From assembly GCA_041745295.1 (NCBI GenBank), contig JBGTJE010000060.1, positions 186,001-250,000 of the forward strand: a stretch of 64,000 nucleotides of DNA, in the 5' to 3' direction. Of this stretch, positions 26,518 through 37,200 are shown piece after piece. The notes beneath the pieces were generated by a model that saw only the letters and a list, made by a program, of their open reading frames with translations, did no database searches and was not told where the DNA came from. Within the stretch, counting starts at the first letter, position 1, and every line of letters begins with the position of its first letter. The translations under genes and the position numbers were made by a program. Source of the DNA: JANMEB01 sp041745295. GTDB taxonomy: Bacteria > Planctomycetota > Planctomycetia > Pirellulales > Pirellulaceae.

Positions 26518-26612
26518 TGAATTTATTCGTCGGACGGCCATTATAGACCGTCGATCGATCACAAAACGACGGCCCGGAAGGGCCGCCCTACGTTTGAGAC
26601 GAATCCATTCAC
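26518..26612. repeat. 95-bp structured dispersed repeat, family C, copy 1
   Basis: Outer arms GTGAATTTATTCGT (26518-26531) and ACGAATCCATTCAC (26599-26612) pair with two mismatches. Inside are two hairpins, GACGGCC...GACCGTC-like and GGCCCGGAAGGGCC. The second copy, also 95 bases, is at 58754-58848 with the same nested layout. The element lies between the exported protein and mfd. Confidence 0.85.
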
Positions 26613-26709
26613 AAGCACGAATCCAAGGGCGACGATCAAGTAACGGGCCCCGCGCCTCGCGCACGAATGCCCGTGCCAAGCACGGCGGATATTGCTAAAC
26701 TAATGGCGC

Positions 26710-29700
26710 ATGGCAGGAGCCACTACCCACGGCAAAACGATTAGCCGGTTGCTGCAACTGCCAAGTGAATTATTCAAGCAAGCGGATTTTCAGCAGTGTT
26801 TGCAGCGACTGGCGCTGGAGAAGGCGGCAACATTCGATTCCGTCTGGGGCTCAGCCTGCGCGCTGCTGGTCGCCGCGCTCGTCCGCTCGGATTTTCCCCA
26901 ACTCCTGGTCGTTTGCCCAACCGACCAAGCACTCGACGAACTCTGCGGCGACTTGGAGTCGTTTCACGCCAGCAAGTTTGATCGATTTCCGGCGTACGAC
27001 ACCAGCCACACGGGCGATGGCGTCGATTTGAATCTCGGCGAGCGGACTCGAGCACTCAAATCACTGCTGGGTCGGACGAACTCCAAACTCATCCTGACCT
27101 CCGTTCAAGCGTTGCTGCAACTGGTCCCGGCCGCGACCCATGTCTCCACGAGTTCGCGGGCCATTGCGGTTGGCGACCGCGTCGACCTCGATGAATTCAA
27201 GCGCTGGCTTACTGAACGCGGCTTTCATCCGACCTCGGCCGTCGAAATTCCTGGCGAGTTTTCGGCTCGTGGAGGAATCGTGGACGTGTTTGCCGCTGAT
27301 TGGAGCAACCCCGTTCGGATCGAATGGTTCGACGAGGAGATTGAGTCTCTCCGCGAATTCGATATCGAAACGCAGCGGAGCATTCAACCGCTTCCGGATA
27401 TCGAATTGACCGTCGTCGCGACTGACTCGACGACGGGGGCTTCGTTCTTGGATTATCTCGATCGCGATGCCCTGCTCGTGTTGGTTCATCCCGAGGAGAT
27501 GGAACAGCAGGCGAACCAATTCTATCAGCGACACGATGACCGTTCCGTGCTGATGGACTGGGATCAATTGCGAAAGCAATGGTCGCGTTTTACGACAGGC
27601 ACGGTCCACGGACTGGCAGCGGGAGGGTTTTCCAATACGTATCGCCTTGCGAGTGAGGCGATAGAAGCGTTTGAAGGCGATTCCTCCGAGGTTCGAATTC
27701 AACTCGATCGAGTCTCTCGCGAACACGACGTCGTCGTCGTCGCGCGCGTCGAGGGTGAAATCCAACGAGTCCAAGAATTGCTGCTGGAAACCGCGGCGGC
27801 GCGCGCGGGCCGATTGCACTATTCCGTCGGTTGCATTCAGGCGGGCTTTCGCTGGCTTCGCGGAGACATCGTCGTGATCGGCTGCGACCAGATGTTTCAC
27901 CGCGGCCAACTCCGCCGCGCGCCGCGGCGCAAACTGGGCAAAGCCATCGATAGTTTTCTCGATCTGCGGGAAGGAGATCTCGTGGTTCATTTGGCCCACG
28001 GGATCGGACGCTATCGCGGACTCAAGTTGCTGGAAAAAGCCGGCTTGCGAACCGAGCACTTGGAACTCGAGTTTCACGGCGGAACGCGGATCTTCGTTCC
28101 CGCCACCAAGATCGACCTGGTCCAAAAGTATATCGGCGGCACGAAGACCCGACCGATGCTGGCCCGCGTCGGCGGAAAATCCTGGATCAAACAAAAGCAA
28201 GCGACGCAGGAGGCCATTACCGACATGGCCGCTGAAATGCTCGACGTCCAAGCCAAACGTTCGCTGCGCAGCGGGATTGTGTTCGGCCCAGATACGTTGT
28301 GGCAGCACGAATTCGAGCAGAGCTTTCCCTATCGCGAAACGACCGACCAAGCCTCGGCGATCGCTTCGATCAAACGCGACATGCAGCATCATCAACCGAT
28401 GGATCGATTACTGTGCGGCGATGTTGGATTTGGCAAGACCGAAGTCGCGATGCGAGCGGCCTTCAAAGCGGTCGAAAACGGCTATCAAGTCGCGGTGCTT
28501 GTGCCGACAACCATTCTCGCCGAACAACACTATCGATCGTTTCGCGAACGCCTGGCCGAGTTTCCCTTTGATATCGCCAAACTCAGTCGCTTCAGCTCGA
28601 CCAGTGAGATCCGGGATACCTTGCAAAAACTCAAATCCGGCCAAGTCGACGTCGTGATCGGCACGCATCGACTTGTTTCGCGCGATGTCGACTTCAAAAA
28701 CCTGGGCCTGATTGTCGTCGACGAAGAGCAACGCTTTGGAGTCGCCCACAAGGAACGCTTAAAGTTGCTCTGCGACAACGCCGACGTGTTGACGATGTCG
28801 GCGACGCCGATTCCTCGGACCTTGCACATGTCATTGGTCGGCGTCCGCGACATCTCGAACTTGGAGACTCCACCCGACGATCGAATGGCGGTCGAAACGC
28901 ACGTCACGCGATTCAACTCCGAGCTGATTCGGCACGCGATTCTGCGCGAAATCAACCGTGGCGGCCAAGTCTTCTTTGTCCACAATCGCGTCAACGATAT
29001 TCAACTCTTGCGATCGCAGCTCGAACAAATTGTCCCCGAAGCGTCGATCGAAGTCGGACACGCCCAAATGCCCGATGAGGAATTGGATCGAGTCATGACT
29101 GACTTCATCGCGGGCAAATTCGATGTCTTGCTGGCGACCACGATTGTCGAGAGCGGCTTGGACATTCCCAATGCCAATACGATGTTCATCGACGAAGCCG
29201 ATCGTTACGGTCTGGCCGACTTGCATCAACTCCGCGGCCGCGTCGGACGCTATAAACACCGCGCGTATTGCTACTTGCTGCTCCATCCGCACAAGCACAT
29301 CAATCCGATCGCGGCCAAGCGATTGCAAGCGATCGAGACGTTTAGCGAGATGGGCGCGGGGTTTGCCATTGCTATGCGCGACCTCGAAATCCGCGGCGCG
29401 GGCAACTTGCTTGGCACCGAACAAAGCGGGCACATCGCCACCGTCGGCTACGAATTGTATTGCCAAATGTTGGAAACGGCCGTGCGCCGACTCAAACAGA
29501 TGCCACAGAAATTCTCGGTTCACGTCGACATCGACTTGCCCGGCGTCGCGTATCTGCCGGACGATTACATCGTCGACCGCAGACAAAAAATCGATATGTA
29601 CCGGCGGATGACACGCGTCGAGCAATTCACCGAAATCGATCAGCTTCGCATTGAACTCGTCGATCGATTCGGAGCGCTGCCACCGCCGGTGGAACGCCTG

Positions 29701-29940
29701 TTACGCTTGGCAGAAATCAAGCTGGAGGCCTCGGTTTGGCAAATCCATTCCATCTTCTTACAGGATCACTACATTGGCTTTCGTTTCAATGACAAACGCC
29801 GCATCGAACAATTGGCTGCTAGCCATGGAGGAAAATTAAGAATTGTCGACGACGAAACTGCCATCGTAGCTTTGAAGTCACCCATTCTCGATTCCGATCG
29901 GCTGCTAGCGGTGATCAAAGCAATCTTGCATCACTCCTAG
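26710..29940 (+). CDS. mfd: Transcription-repair coupling factor
   Basis: 1076 residues. Mfd is an ATP-driven DNA translocase that removes RNA polymerase stalled at lesions and recruits UvrA. The order of domains is right: UvrB-like N-terminal module (about 1-320, without the Walker lysine), RNA-polymerase-interacting domain (LREGDLVVHLAHGIGRYRGL near 418-437), RecG-like translocase, and the C-terminal TRCF domain. Walker A GDVGFGKT is at 570-577 and the DEEQ box at 671-674. Later motifs include TMSATPIPRTLHMS, TTIVESGLDIPNAN and QLRGRVGR. The start ATG is supported by family alignment from the N-terminus onward. Length is somewhat shorter than the E. coli protein (1148). Confidence 0.97.
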   Translation: MAGATTHGKTISRLLQLPSELFKQADFQQCLQRLALEKAATFDSVWGSACALLVAALVRSDFPQLLVVCPTDQALDELCGDLESFHASKFDRFPAYDTSHTGDGVDLNLGERTRALKSLLGRTNSKLILTSVQALLQLVPAATHVSTSSRAIAVGDRVDLDEFKRWLTERGFHPTSAVEIPGEFSARGGIVDVFAADWSNPVRIEWFDEEIESLREFDIETQRSIQPLPDIELTVVATDSTTGASFLDYLDRDALLVLVHPEEMEQQANQFYQRHDDRSVLMDWDQLRKQWSRFTTGTVHGLAAGGFSNTYRLASEAIEAFEGDSSEVRIQLDRVSREHDVVVVARVEGEIQRVQELLLETAAARAGRLHYSVGCIQAGFRWLRGDIVVIGCDQMFHRGQLRRAPRRKLGKAIDSFLDLREGDLVVHLAHGIGRYRGLKLLEKAGLRTEHLELEFHGGTRIFVPATKIDLVQKYIGGTKTRPMLARVGGKSWIKQKQATQEAITDMAAEMLDVQAKRSLRSGIVFGPDTLWQHEFEQSFPYRETTDQASAIASIKRDMQHHQPMDRLLCGDVGFGKTEVAMRAAFKAVENGYQVAVLVPTTILAEQHYRSFRERLAEFPFDIAKLSRFSSTSEIRDTLQKLKSGQVDVVIGTHRLVSRDVDFKNLGLIVVDEEQRFGVAHKERLKLLCDNADVLTMSATPIPRTLHMSLVGVRDISNLETPPDDRMAVETHVTRFNSELIRHAILREINRGGQVFFVHNRVNDIQLLRSQLEQIVPEASIEVGHAQMPDEELDRVMTDFIAGKFDVLLATTIVESGLDIPNANTMFIDEADRYGLADLHQLRGRVGRYKHRAYCYLLLHPHKHINPIAAKRLQAIETFSEMGAGFAIAMRDLEIRGAGNLLGTEQSGHIATVGYELYCQMLETAVRRLKQMPQKFSVHVDIDLPGVAYLPDDYIVDRRQKIDMYRRMTRVEQFTEIDQLRIELVDRFGALPPPVERLLRLAEIKLEASVWQIHSIFLQDHYIGFRFNDKRRIEQLAASHGGKLRIVDDETAIVALKSPILDSDRLLAVIKAILHHS

Positions 29941-30042
29941 CTGTCTTCTAGACTTCGCGACCTTTTGCTGCCAGCCGTGAACTTTCGCTTCGTGCGGCAC
30001 GTAGCAAACGAAATCTACGATTCGAAGATTGAGATGGATCTC

Positions 30043-31596
30043 ATGGCGCGATTGCAAACAGGCTTGATGACGCTTCGATGGATTCTGGCAGGCGCTTGCC
30101 TCTGCGCAAGCCAGACGGGCTGGTCGCAAACAACGAAATCCCCGCCCGCCGAAAGCAGCGATCCCTATTTCAAACTCAACCAGCCGATCGCGCCCAACGC
30201 TCCGCCGCCGCTCCCTAAAACCTCAAGTCCAACCTTTTCGTTCGCGCCACCGTCGCAAGCGAAACGATACGCCGCATCCGCGCCCCATTCAGCCGCCAGC
30301 GAGTCGAGTGCGACCGATCAACGGCTCAAGCCGATGCCGCTACCCGGCGGGGACGCGAACCCAAAACTCGAGCAACCCTTGCCAAACGACTTGGTGCGCA
30401 ACGCCGACTCGATTGTGCCAGTGCTGAAATCAATCGATCCACCCATCGTTGGCAACCCCAGCGTCGACCCGGACCTCGCCGCCGACGGCGAAATGTCGGG
30501 CGATTTGCAAGGGATCCTCAATCGAAAAGTTAACATTGCACAGCCAAGCACCCAGGCGCCGGCCGAACTGAAAACCGACGAGAGCTTGGTGCAGAACGAT
30601 GAAGCGATCCCGCAGCTCGACGAAGTCTTTGAACCAGGACGCGTACTGGTGATCGTCGGCGGTCGACCCATTCTGGTCGGCGACATGTTGCAGGAGATCA
30701 ACGAACTCATTGAGAAACACGCGCAGCAGGCACCGGAAAATCAAAAGCAATCTCAACGACAATTGTTGGTCCCACGAATGTTGCCCAAATTTGTGGACCG
30801 CCAGTTGATCTACATCGACTCAGTCCGCGGGCTTCCCGAGGGCGCCAAGATCGAACAAATCAATGAAAGTCTTGGCCAATCGTTCGACGACGAGGCACTG
30901 CCCAAGTTCCTCGAAAAATCGGGGGCTCCATCGTCCTCCCATTTCGACGCCCAACTGCGCAGCATGGGTTCGTCGCTCAGACAATTTCGCCAAAGCTGGA
31001 TCGAAGATCAATTCGTGAAGTACTCGATTAGCCAAAAGATGCGAGACGAAGGCGAAGACGAAGTTTCGTATCAGGACATGAAAGATTACTACGAGAAACA
31101 TGCCAGCGACTTTCAGTTTCCGGCGCGTGCCCGCTGGGAACAACTCGTCGTTCGCTTCGATCGCGAACCGGACCGCCAAGCCGCCCACCGCTTGATCGCC
31201 GAAATGGGCAATGAGGTCGTTTACGGCGCTCCGCTGGACGCCGTTGCCAAGAAAAGCTCCCACGACATCAAAGCCAATGAGGGGGGCCAACAAGGTTGGG
31301 TCACCCAAGGGAGTTTGACCCTTACCGCGCTCGACGATGCCATCTTTCAACTCCCTTTAAACGAACTGAGCGATGTTATCGAAACTCCCGCTGGTCTGCA
31401 CATTATTCGCGTCCTGGAGCGAACTCCGGCCGGGGCGAAACCATTCCGAGATGCCCAAATCGACATCAAAGAAAAATTGGTCGAAGCCAGACACGAGAAA
31501 CGGTTCGACGACTACCTTTCCAAGCTTCGCCGGGAGATCCCGATCGAGATCATTGACCAATCCGTAAAGCTCCCCGAGCAGTTCATCATTCGTTAA
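30043..31596 (+). CDS. Exported peptidyl-prolyl isomerase (PpiC/SurA-like)
   Basis: 517 residues from ATG at 30043 (alternatives at 30034 and 30067). A signal peptide (LMTLRWILAGACLCASQTGWS) is followed by about 150 residues of Pro/Ser-rich low complexity, then a SurA-like helical N-domain (GRPILVGDMLQEINELIEK, typical of the SurA/PrsA start). A parvulin domain lies near 355-460, with ARARWEQLVVRF, GGQQGWVTQGSL and FQLPLNELSDVIETPAGLHIIRV. Parvulins catalyse proline isomerisation and act as chaperones for exported or outer-membrane proteins. The long disordered linker after the signal peptide is unusual. It lies 102 bases after mfd. Confidence 0.85.
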   Translation: MARLQTGLMTLRWILAGACLCASQTGWSQTTKSPPAESSDPYFKLNQPIAPNAPPPLPKTSSPTFSFAPPSQAKRYAASAPHSAASESSATDQRLKPMPLPGGDANPKLEQPLPNDLVRNADSIVPVLKSIDPPIVGNPSVDPDLAADGEMSGDLQGILNRKVNIAQPSTQAPAELKTDESLVQNDEAIPQLDEVFEPGRVLVIVGGRPILVGDMLQEINELIEKHAQQAPENQKQSQRQLLVPRMLPKFVDRQLIYIDSVRGLPEGAKIEQINESLGQSFDDEALPKFLEKSGAPSSSHFDAQLRSMGSSLRQFRQSWIEDQFVKYSISQKMRDEGEDEVSYQDMKDYYEKHASDFQFPARARWEQLVVRFDREPDRQAAHRLIAEMGNEVVYGAPLDAVAKKSSHDIKANEGGQQGWVTQGSLTLTALDDAIFQLPLNELSDVIETPAGLHIIRVLERTPAGAKPFRDAQIDIKEKLVEARHEKRFDDYLSKLRREIPIEIIDQSVKLPEQFIIR

Positions 31597-31906
31597 TTCC
31601 CAAACTCACCAGTTTGCCATGGCTACGGCACCCCAGAAACTAAAGCGAAAAAACGCATTTTGGACAGTATCCTGCTCGAACCGAGCTGGACATTCCGCAA
31701 ATGCGACAGAGTCGATTGCACAAAAGTTGTGCAGCCCAAAATTCAGGCACGCCTGCCAAACCGATTGGCGTTTTAAAAAATACGCCATAAGTGCAAGCAG
31801 CAAAGCGACATGCGGTCATGAATTGACAGCAATGAAAGCATTGGGGCGTACCTGATCCTTGCGAAGGATCGTTTGTTCTTTGTTTCCATGAAAGGAGTCT
31901 CAGCGT
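31597..31906. other. Intergenic with a short hairpin before the RHH gene
   Basis: 310 bases without a convincing gene; short frames exist on both strands but have no family character. A perfect hairpin GATCCTT-GCG-AAGGATC at 31854-31870 is followed by a T-rich stretch and lies 36 bases upstream of the next start codon. It might be an attenuator or a terminator. A second weak hairpin around 31764-31785 (GGCGT...ACGCC) is AT-rich in the middle. Confidence 0.4.
31854..31870 (+). promoter_or_regulatory. Leader hairpin GATCCTT/AAGGATC
   Basis: A seven-base-pair perfect stem with a GCG loop, followed by GTTTGTTCTTTGTTT, lies in the leader of the gene at 31907. It could act as an intrinsic attenuator. 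No alternative pairing was identified. Confidence 0.35.
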
Positions 31907-32431
31907 ATGTCCGACACAATGACTCAGGAAGATTTTGCAACACGTTGCCAAAAAGTCCGACAATTTGCTCACAATCTATATCAACGCGGCCCAGACTGGG
32001 TCACGTTTTTCCGAGAGGTCTTGGGCGTTAGCGGAGCAGCCCGAAAGGTATTTGCATCGCAGGAAGAGTTCGTCGCCTTTGAAAAATCCGATGAGTACGG
32101 TGCCATACAACAAATGGTAAACGGCCTTCGGCTTCGTAAAGGTGGGGCCGGTGCCCAGTACGAGCCGACGCGAGTAATAACCGTCCGCTTGCCCGAGAGC
32201 TTGCACGAAGCTCTCAAGGCCGAGGCAAACGACCACAATACGAGTATGAACAAGCTCTGCATCTCCAAATTGCTCCAGGTTCTGGTCGAATCGGAACAAG
32301 CAGAGCGAGCCGCAACCCAAGCCGCTCGGATGAACCCCCCAATGCCTGCCGTGCCGCGACCGATGCCGCAGCCTCAGCCGGCGTTTAACGGCTTCACACC
32401 CCGATTCGGCCAACCCGGCGATCGACCTTAG
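31907..32431 (+). CDS. Ribbon-helix-helix (HicB/Arc-like) domain protein
   Basis: 174 residues; the start ATG has a strong Shine-Dalgarno (AAAGGAGTC). Residues about 1-75 form a helical domain (WVTFFREVLGVSGAARKVF) that I do not recognise. Residues about 88-125 read RVITVRLPESLHEALKAEA then NDHNTSMNKLCISKLLQ. This is a clear ribbon-helix-helix fold like the C-terminal part of HicB antitoxins and Arc-type DNA binders. The C-terminal 40 residues are Pro/Met-rich and probably disordered. No toxin gene adjoins it, so it is more likely a stand-alone DNA-binding protein than an antitoxin. A terminator follows. Confidence 0.78.
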   Translation: MSDTMTQEDFATRCQKVRQFAHNLYQRGPDWVTFFREVLGVSGAARKVFASQEEFVAFEKSDEYGAIQQMVNGLRLRKGGAGAQYEPTRVITVRLPESLHEALKAEANDHNTSMNKLCISKLLQVLVESEQAERAATQAARMNPPMPAVPRPMPQPQPAFNGFTPRFGQPGDRP

Positions 32432-32474
32432 TCGAACCGAAATTCGGAACAGGGTCTTCAATCAACCTCTCCAA

Positions 32475-32526
32475 GGAACTAGCGCGTTGCATAACGACTG
32501 CAGTGCGCTAGTTCTTTATTTTCTTG
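32475..32526 (+). terminator. Probable terminator of the RHH gene
   Basis: GAACTAGCGC (32476-32485) pairs perfectly with GCGCTAGTTC (32505-32514) across a 19-base loop and is followed by TTTATTTTCTT. It starts 44 bases after the stop codon. Confidence 0.7.
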
Positions 32527-32540
32527 GTAAGCCTCTCGCT

Positions 32541-32690
32541 GTAGGTTTCGCGAGCCGAGCGAGACCTTGTGCCACGTTATGGGGTCCTTTTTGGTTGGTG
32601 GTATTGGTCAAAACACTCGTTGGCGCACGTAGCGACCTGGAATTGAGGCCGGATCGTGCGGTCAGGTCTCGCTCGGCTCGCGAGACCTAC
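32541..32690. repeat. REPIN-like element, family A, copy 2
   Basis: Left arm 32541-32569 (begins GTAGGTTTCGCGAGCC) and right arm 32663-32690 (ends GCGAGACCTAC) are inverted copies of the family A arm, with a 93-base core unrelated to the cores of the other two copies. It lies between the RHH gene terminator and the flavoprotein gene. Confidence 0.88.
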
Positions 32691-32716
32691 GGGGCGAGAC
32701 CAACTAATATGCTTGC

Positions 32717-33949
32717 ATGAATTGGGATGTGATCGTCGTTGGTGCTGGAGCCGCTGGGCTGCTGGCCGGCGCACGCGCCGCTCAACGCGGACGCCGGACG
32801 CTGTTGCTGGAGAAAAACAAAAAGCTCGGCGTGAAGATCCTGATGTCCGGCGGGACTCGCTGTAACATTACCCATCACACCGACGCGCGCGGCATTGTGG
32901 AAGCCTTTGGGCGTAACGGATCTTTTCTGCATTCGGCCTTGGCCGCGCTTAGTCCAGAACAAGTCGTGGCGCTCATGCACGAAATGGGTGTGCCAACGAA
33001 GGTCGAAAAAACCGGCAAGGTCTTTCCGGTAAGCGACCGAGCCCTGGATGTTCGCGATGCACTTGTCCGGTATGCCCAGAGCTCGGGTTGCGAAATCTCC
33101 GCCGGCGAACCAGTCACTTCGATGCACCGTGCCGAGGAGAACTTTCTGATCACGACGCCGATGCGCGAGTTGTCGACCAGTCGACTGATCCTCACGACTG
33201 GCGGCAAGTCTTATCCCGGTTGCGGAACCACGGGCGATGGATTTGCTTGGTCGCAACAATTTGGACATTCGCTCCTACCGCCGCGCCCAGCGCTGACCCC
33301 GGTTCTGACCGACGACGCGTGGCTGCACGAACTTTCCGGATTAACGCTGGAGGACGTCGAGCTCTCGTTGTTCGAAAACGATACCGCCAAACGACCCATC
33401 GATCGACGACGTGGATCCTTTTTATTTACGCATTTTGGAATCTCGGGCCCGGTCGCGCTGGACATCAGCGGGACGGTCACGGCTGCAGTCAGTCCGAGGG
33501 ACCTCGTCCTGCGCGGCAATTTCTTGCCGCAGCAAACCGCGGACTCGTATCGGCAGCATCTGCAAGGTTCGGCCCGCGTCGATGGCAAGCGTCGCGTGGT
33601 GACGGTGCTCAACGAGCATTTGCCAAAATCGCTGGTCCGAGCCTTGGTTGACCAGGCATCGATCTCTGATGAGCTTCCCTTGGCGGAACTTTCGCGCGCG
33701 AGACTCGACGCGCTGGTCGAGTGCATTTTTCGTTGCCCATTTCGCATTGCGGGAACCAAGGGCTTTGATAAAGCCGAAGTTACCGCCGGCGGCGTTCGTC
33801 TGGCCGAAATTGACAGCCGCACGATGCAAAGCAAACTCGTGCAGGGGCTTTTCTTGGCCGGCGAAATCCTCGATCTCGACGGCCCGATCGGCGGATACAA
33901 TTTCCAATCCGCCTTCAGCACCGGCTGGCTCGCCGGAGAAAACGTGTAA
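32717..33949 (+). CDS. NAD(P)/FAD-dependent oxidoreductase, HI0933/BaiN family
   Basis: 410 residues. The N-terminal FAD-binding motif is VIVVGAGAAGLLAGARAAQRG. Next comes SGGTRCNITHH, the HI0933-type family signature, and later TTGGKSYPGCGTTGDGF. The C-terminus has GGVRLAEIDSRTMQSK and GEILDLDGPIGGYNFQSAFSTG, which completes the FAD site. Family members include enzymes acting on unsaturated bile-acid-like substrates and many of unknown role; substrate cannot be assigned here. Cytoplasmic, full length. It follows a REPIN-like element and has no evident operon partner. Confidence 0.9.
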   Translation: MNWDVIVVGAGAAGLLAGARAAQRGRRTLLLEKNKKLGVKILMSGGTRCNITHHTDARGIVEAFGRNGSFLHSALAALSPEQVVALMHEMGVPTKVEKTGKVFPVSDRALDVRDALVRYAQSSGCEISAGEPVTSMHRAEENFLITTPMRELSTSRLILTTGGKSYPGCGTTGDGFAWSQQFGHSLLPPRPALTPVLTDDAWLHELSGLTLEDVELSLFENDTAKRPIDRRRGSFLFTHFGISGPVALDISGTVTAAVSPRDLVLRGNFLPQQTADSYRQHLQGSARVDGKRRVVTVLNEHLPKSLVRALVDQASISDELPLAELSRARLDALVECIFRCPFRIAGTKGFDKAEVTAGGVRLAEIDSRTMQSKLVQGLFLAGEILDLDGPIGGYNFQSAFSTGWLAGENV

Positions 33950-34218
33950 TCTTCTGCATCGTTCAATCCCCTGTTGGAAAAAGGTCCCTCACAATGGGAA
34001 ATTTCGCGAATCCTCCAGTCGAGCTACTTAGGCAATGGATATCTCGTCCGTTTTATCATCCGTGAAATCCGTGGTCCAAGGTCTATCGATGTGGGTTGGA
34101 AACGTACGCTCTCAGTTGCCAGACAGTGGACGAAAATGACGTTAATTGCGTTTGCTCGACCGCCGGAATAAGCTAACAGGCTCTTGCACAAGCGCTGTTG
34201 GCCATAAGGAGTCACCCA

Positions 34219-37200
34219 ATGCGGAATCTTACCCTCAAGCAATTCGAGTTGTCGCGTTCCGCACGTCAGCGGGCGAAAGACTCAAAAAAATGGTCGCGAG
34301 TACTAACCGATCGTGGGCAGGTCTGCCTAGAACCACTCGAATCGCGGACGCTGCTGTCCGGACTTCCGACGCTGATCGACATCGCACCCGGGTTGACTGC
34401 CTCAAGTGCTATCAATTTCACAAACGTCAACAATACGGTTTTTTTTACCGCAAGTGATCCGACGCATGGATTTGAATTTTGGAAAAGCGACGGCACGGCC
34501 GCCGGAACGGTACTGATCAAAGATATCCGACCGGGAATCGATGGTTCAGAACCCGCCTTCTTCACCAACGTGAACGGCACGCTGTTTTTCATGGCGAACG
34601 ATGCGATCAACGGCTACGAACTTTGGAAAAGCGACGGGACGGCGAGCGGAACTGTCTTGGTCAAAGATATCCGACCGGGGGCCGTCGGTGGTACAAATCT
34701 CATTTACTCAACCAACGTGAACGGCATATTGTTTTTCAGCGCGACCAACGGAACCAGCGGCCTCGAACTGTGGAAAAGCGACGGCACGACCGCCGGAACT
34801 GTCCTGGTCAAAGATATCCGTCCCGGCGCGCCGGGATCAGCTCCCAGGTACTTCACCAACGTGAACGGAACATTGTTTTTCCGCGCAAACGACGGGAGCA
34901 GCGGGATTGAATTGTGGAAAAGCGATGGCACGGCTGCCGGAACTGTCCTGGTCAATGATATTCGTCCCGGCGCGCCGGGATCATATCCCAAGAACTTAAC
35001 CAACGTGAACGGAACATTGTTTTTCCGAGCGAACGACGGGACCAGCGGCTACGAATTGTGGAAAAGCGATGGCACGGCCACCGGAACTGTCCTGGTCAAT
35101 GATATTCGTCCCGGCGCGCCGGAATCAACTCCCTCGGACTTAACGAACGTGAACGGCACATTGTTTTTCCGCGCGAACGATGGAACGGACATTTTCGAGT
35201 TATATAAAAGCGATGGGACGGCGAGCGGAACTGTCCTCGTCAAGGATAATCTCGCAACAGGCGATTCTTATCCAGGTTTACTTATCAACGTGAACGGCAC
35301 GCTGTTTTTCCTGGCCGGCGACGGGACCACGGGCGGTGGACTCTGGAAGAGCGATGGAACGGCGAGCGGAACTGTCCTGGTCAAAGAAGTGGCCTTCAGT
35401 CTCTTTTCCTCACTAACCAACGTGAACGGCACATTGTTTTTCGAAGCGAACGACGGAACCAACGGCTACGAACTGTGGAAAAGCGACGGGACGGCGAGCG
35501 GAACTGTCCTGGTCAAAGACATCCGACCGGGGGCCTTCGATGGCACAAGGCTCTTTCGCTCACTAACGAATGTGAACGGCACATTGTTTTTCCAAGCGAA
35601 CGACGGGACCAGCGGCTTTGAACTGTGGGTGATGGACGGCGGAGGGGAGCCAACTGTGAACGGATCGGGTGTGGCAGGGCCGGGAGTGATCCTTCCAGGA
35701 GTCGCCGGAGCCGGAGTTCCAGGGGCGGGGTTGCCGGGCGCCGGAGTCGCGGGACTCGGCGTCAAGCCACCGACTACTCCTTCCGTGTTGACTTTGGTCG
35801 ACATTGTCAGTGGTGTGGGGGCGTCCAGCCCAGAAAAATTTACCAACGTCAACGGCGTCATCTTCTTCACTGCAAAAACCGCGGCCGAAGGTCGAGAACT
35901 GTGGAAGTCCGATGGCACCCTTGCGGGGACAGTGCTGGTTAAGAACATCGCCGGCGGAGCGGCGGATTCTTTTATCGATCAGCTCGCCAACTTGAATGGT
36001 ATTCTCGTCTTCCAAGCCACTGATGGAACGACGGGGGGCGAACTCTGGAGAAGCGACGGCACCAGCGGGGGTACCGTGCTGGTGAAAGACATTCGGAGTG
36101 GCGGAGCAAGTTCTGGCTCGTATCCCCAAAACTTTGTGAACGCAAATGGGACTCTGTTCTTCACTGCTTCCGAATTCAGCGGAGGCCGCGAGTTATGGAA
36201 AACCGATGGCACAACCGGCGGCACGGTGCAGATTCTCGATATCCGGCCCGGTGGGACGGGCTCGTATCCCAAGTATCTGGTGAATTCGAAGGGAACGTTG
36301 CTCTTCTCGGCGAATAATGGAGCCGCCGGCTACGAGTTATGGCGAAGCAATGGCACGACGGCAGGCACATTCTTGGTGAAGGACATTAATGTTGGCCCCG
36401 CGAGTTCCAACCCGACGGGTCTAGCCAACGCCAAGGGAGTCGTCTTCTTCAGCGCTAACGACGGCGTCAACGGTTACGAGCTTTGGAAGAGTACGGGTAC
36501 GACCGCCAATACGTTGTTGGTGAAAAACATTAACGCCGGCGCCGCGAGTTCCAACCCGTCGGGGATTACCAACATCAAAGGGAACGTGTTTTTTGCGGCC
36601 AACGATGGAATCAATGGAACCGAGCTTTGGAAGAGCAATGGCAATGGATCGGCCTCCGGCACATTCATGGTGAAAGACATTCGCGCGGGCGCAACCGGTT
36701 CAAGCCCGACGCAACTTTTGAATCTCAATGGACTGCTTGTGTTCACAGCGGACGATGGGACAAATGGTGTAGAACTGTTTCGCAGCAACGGACAAATTGC
36801 CGGGACGGTGCGTGTGAAGGACATTCGCGTAGGTGCCCTGGGATCCGCTCCAACCAACCTACACAATCACAACAGCACATTGTTGTTTTCGGCCGACAAC
36901 GGGGTCAGTGGCCGCGAGTTATGGCAGAGCACTGCGTTTGGGCCAGCGACCCTGCTTGCCGCCGATATCAACCCTGGCGCCGGAAGTTCCAACCCGACAT
37001 TTATCCAATCCTCCGTCACCACCCTCTTTTTCGCCGCCAGCGACGGAGCAAGCGGTACGGAATTGTGGACACTCTCCAATCCGCTGGCCGACGCATTCCA
37101 AGGCCTAAGTCTTGCGTCGTCCGATGGAGCAACATCGTCGAGCTCGCCCGCATTGCGCAGCGATTTGCGAATGACACAGCCATCGTTGGGGAACTCGCAA

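Noticed and set aside
27061..28395. A 444-codon minus-strand frame inside mfd
   Set aside because: Antisense shadow. The plus strand encodes unmistakable Mfd motifs over the whole span.
31619..31855. Possible small protein upstream of the RHH gene
   Set aside because: Frames on both strands overlap, composition is unremarkable, and there is no ribosome site or signal peptide.
31907..32431. HicAB toxin-antitoxin pair
   Set aside because: Only the RHH protein is present; no HicA-sized gene lies on either side.
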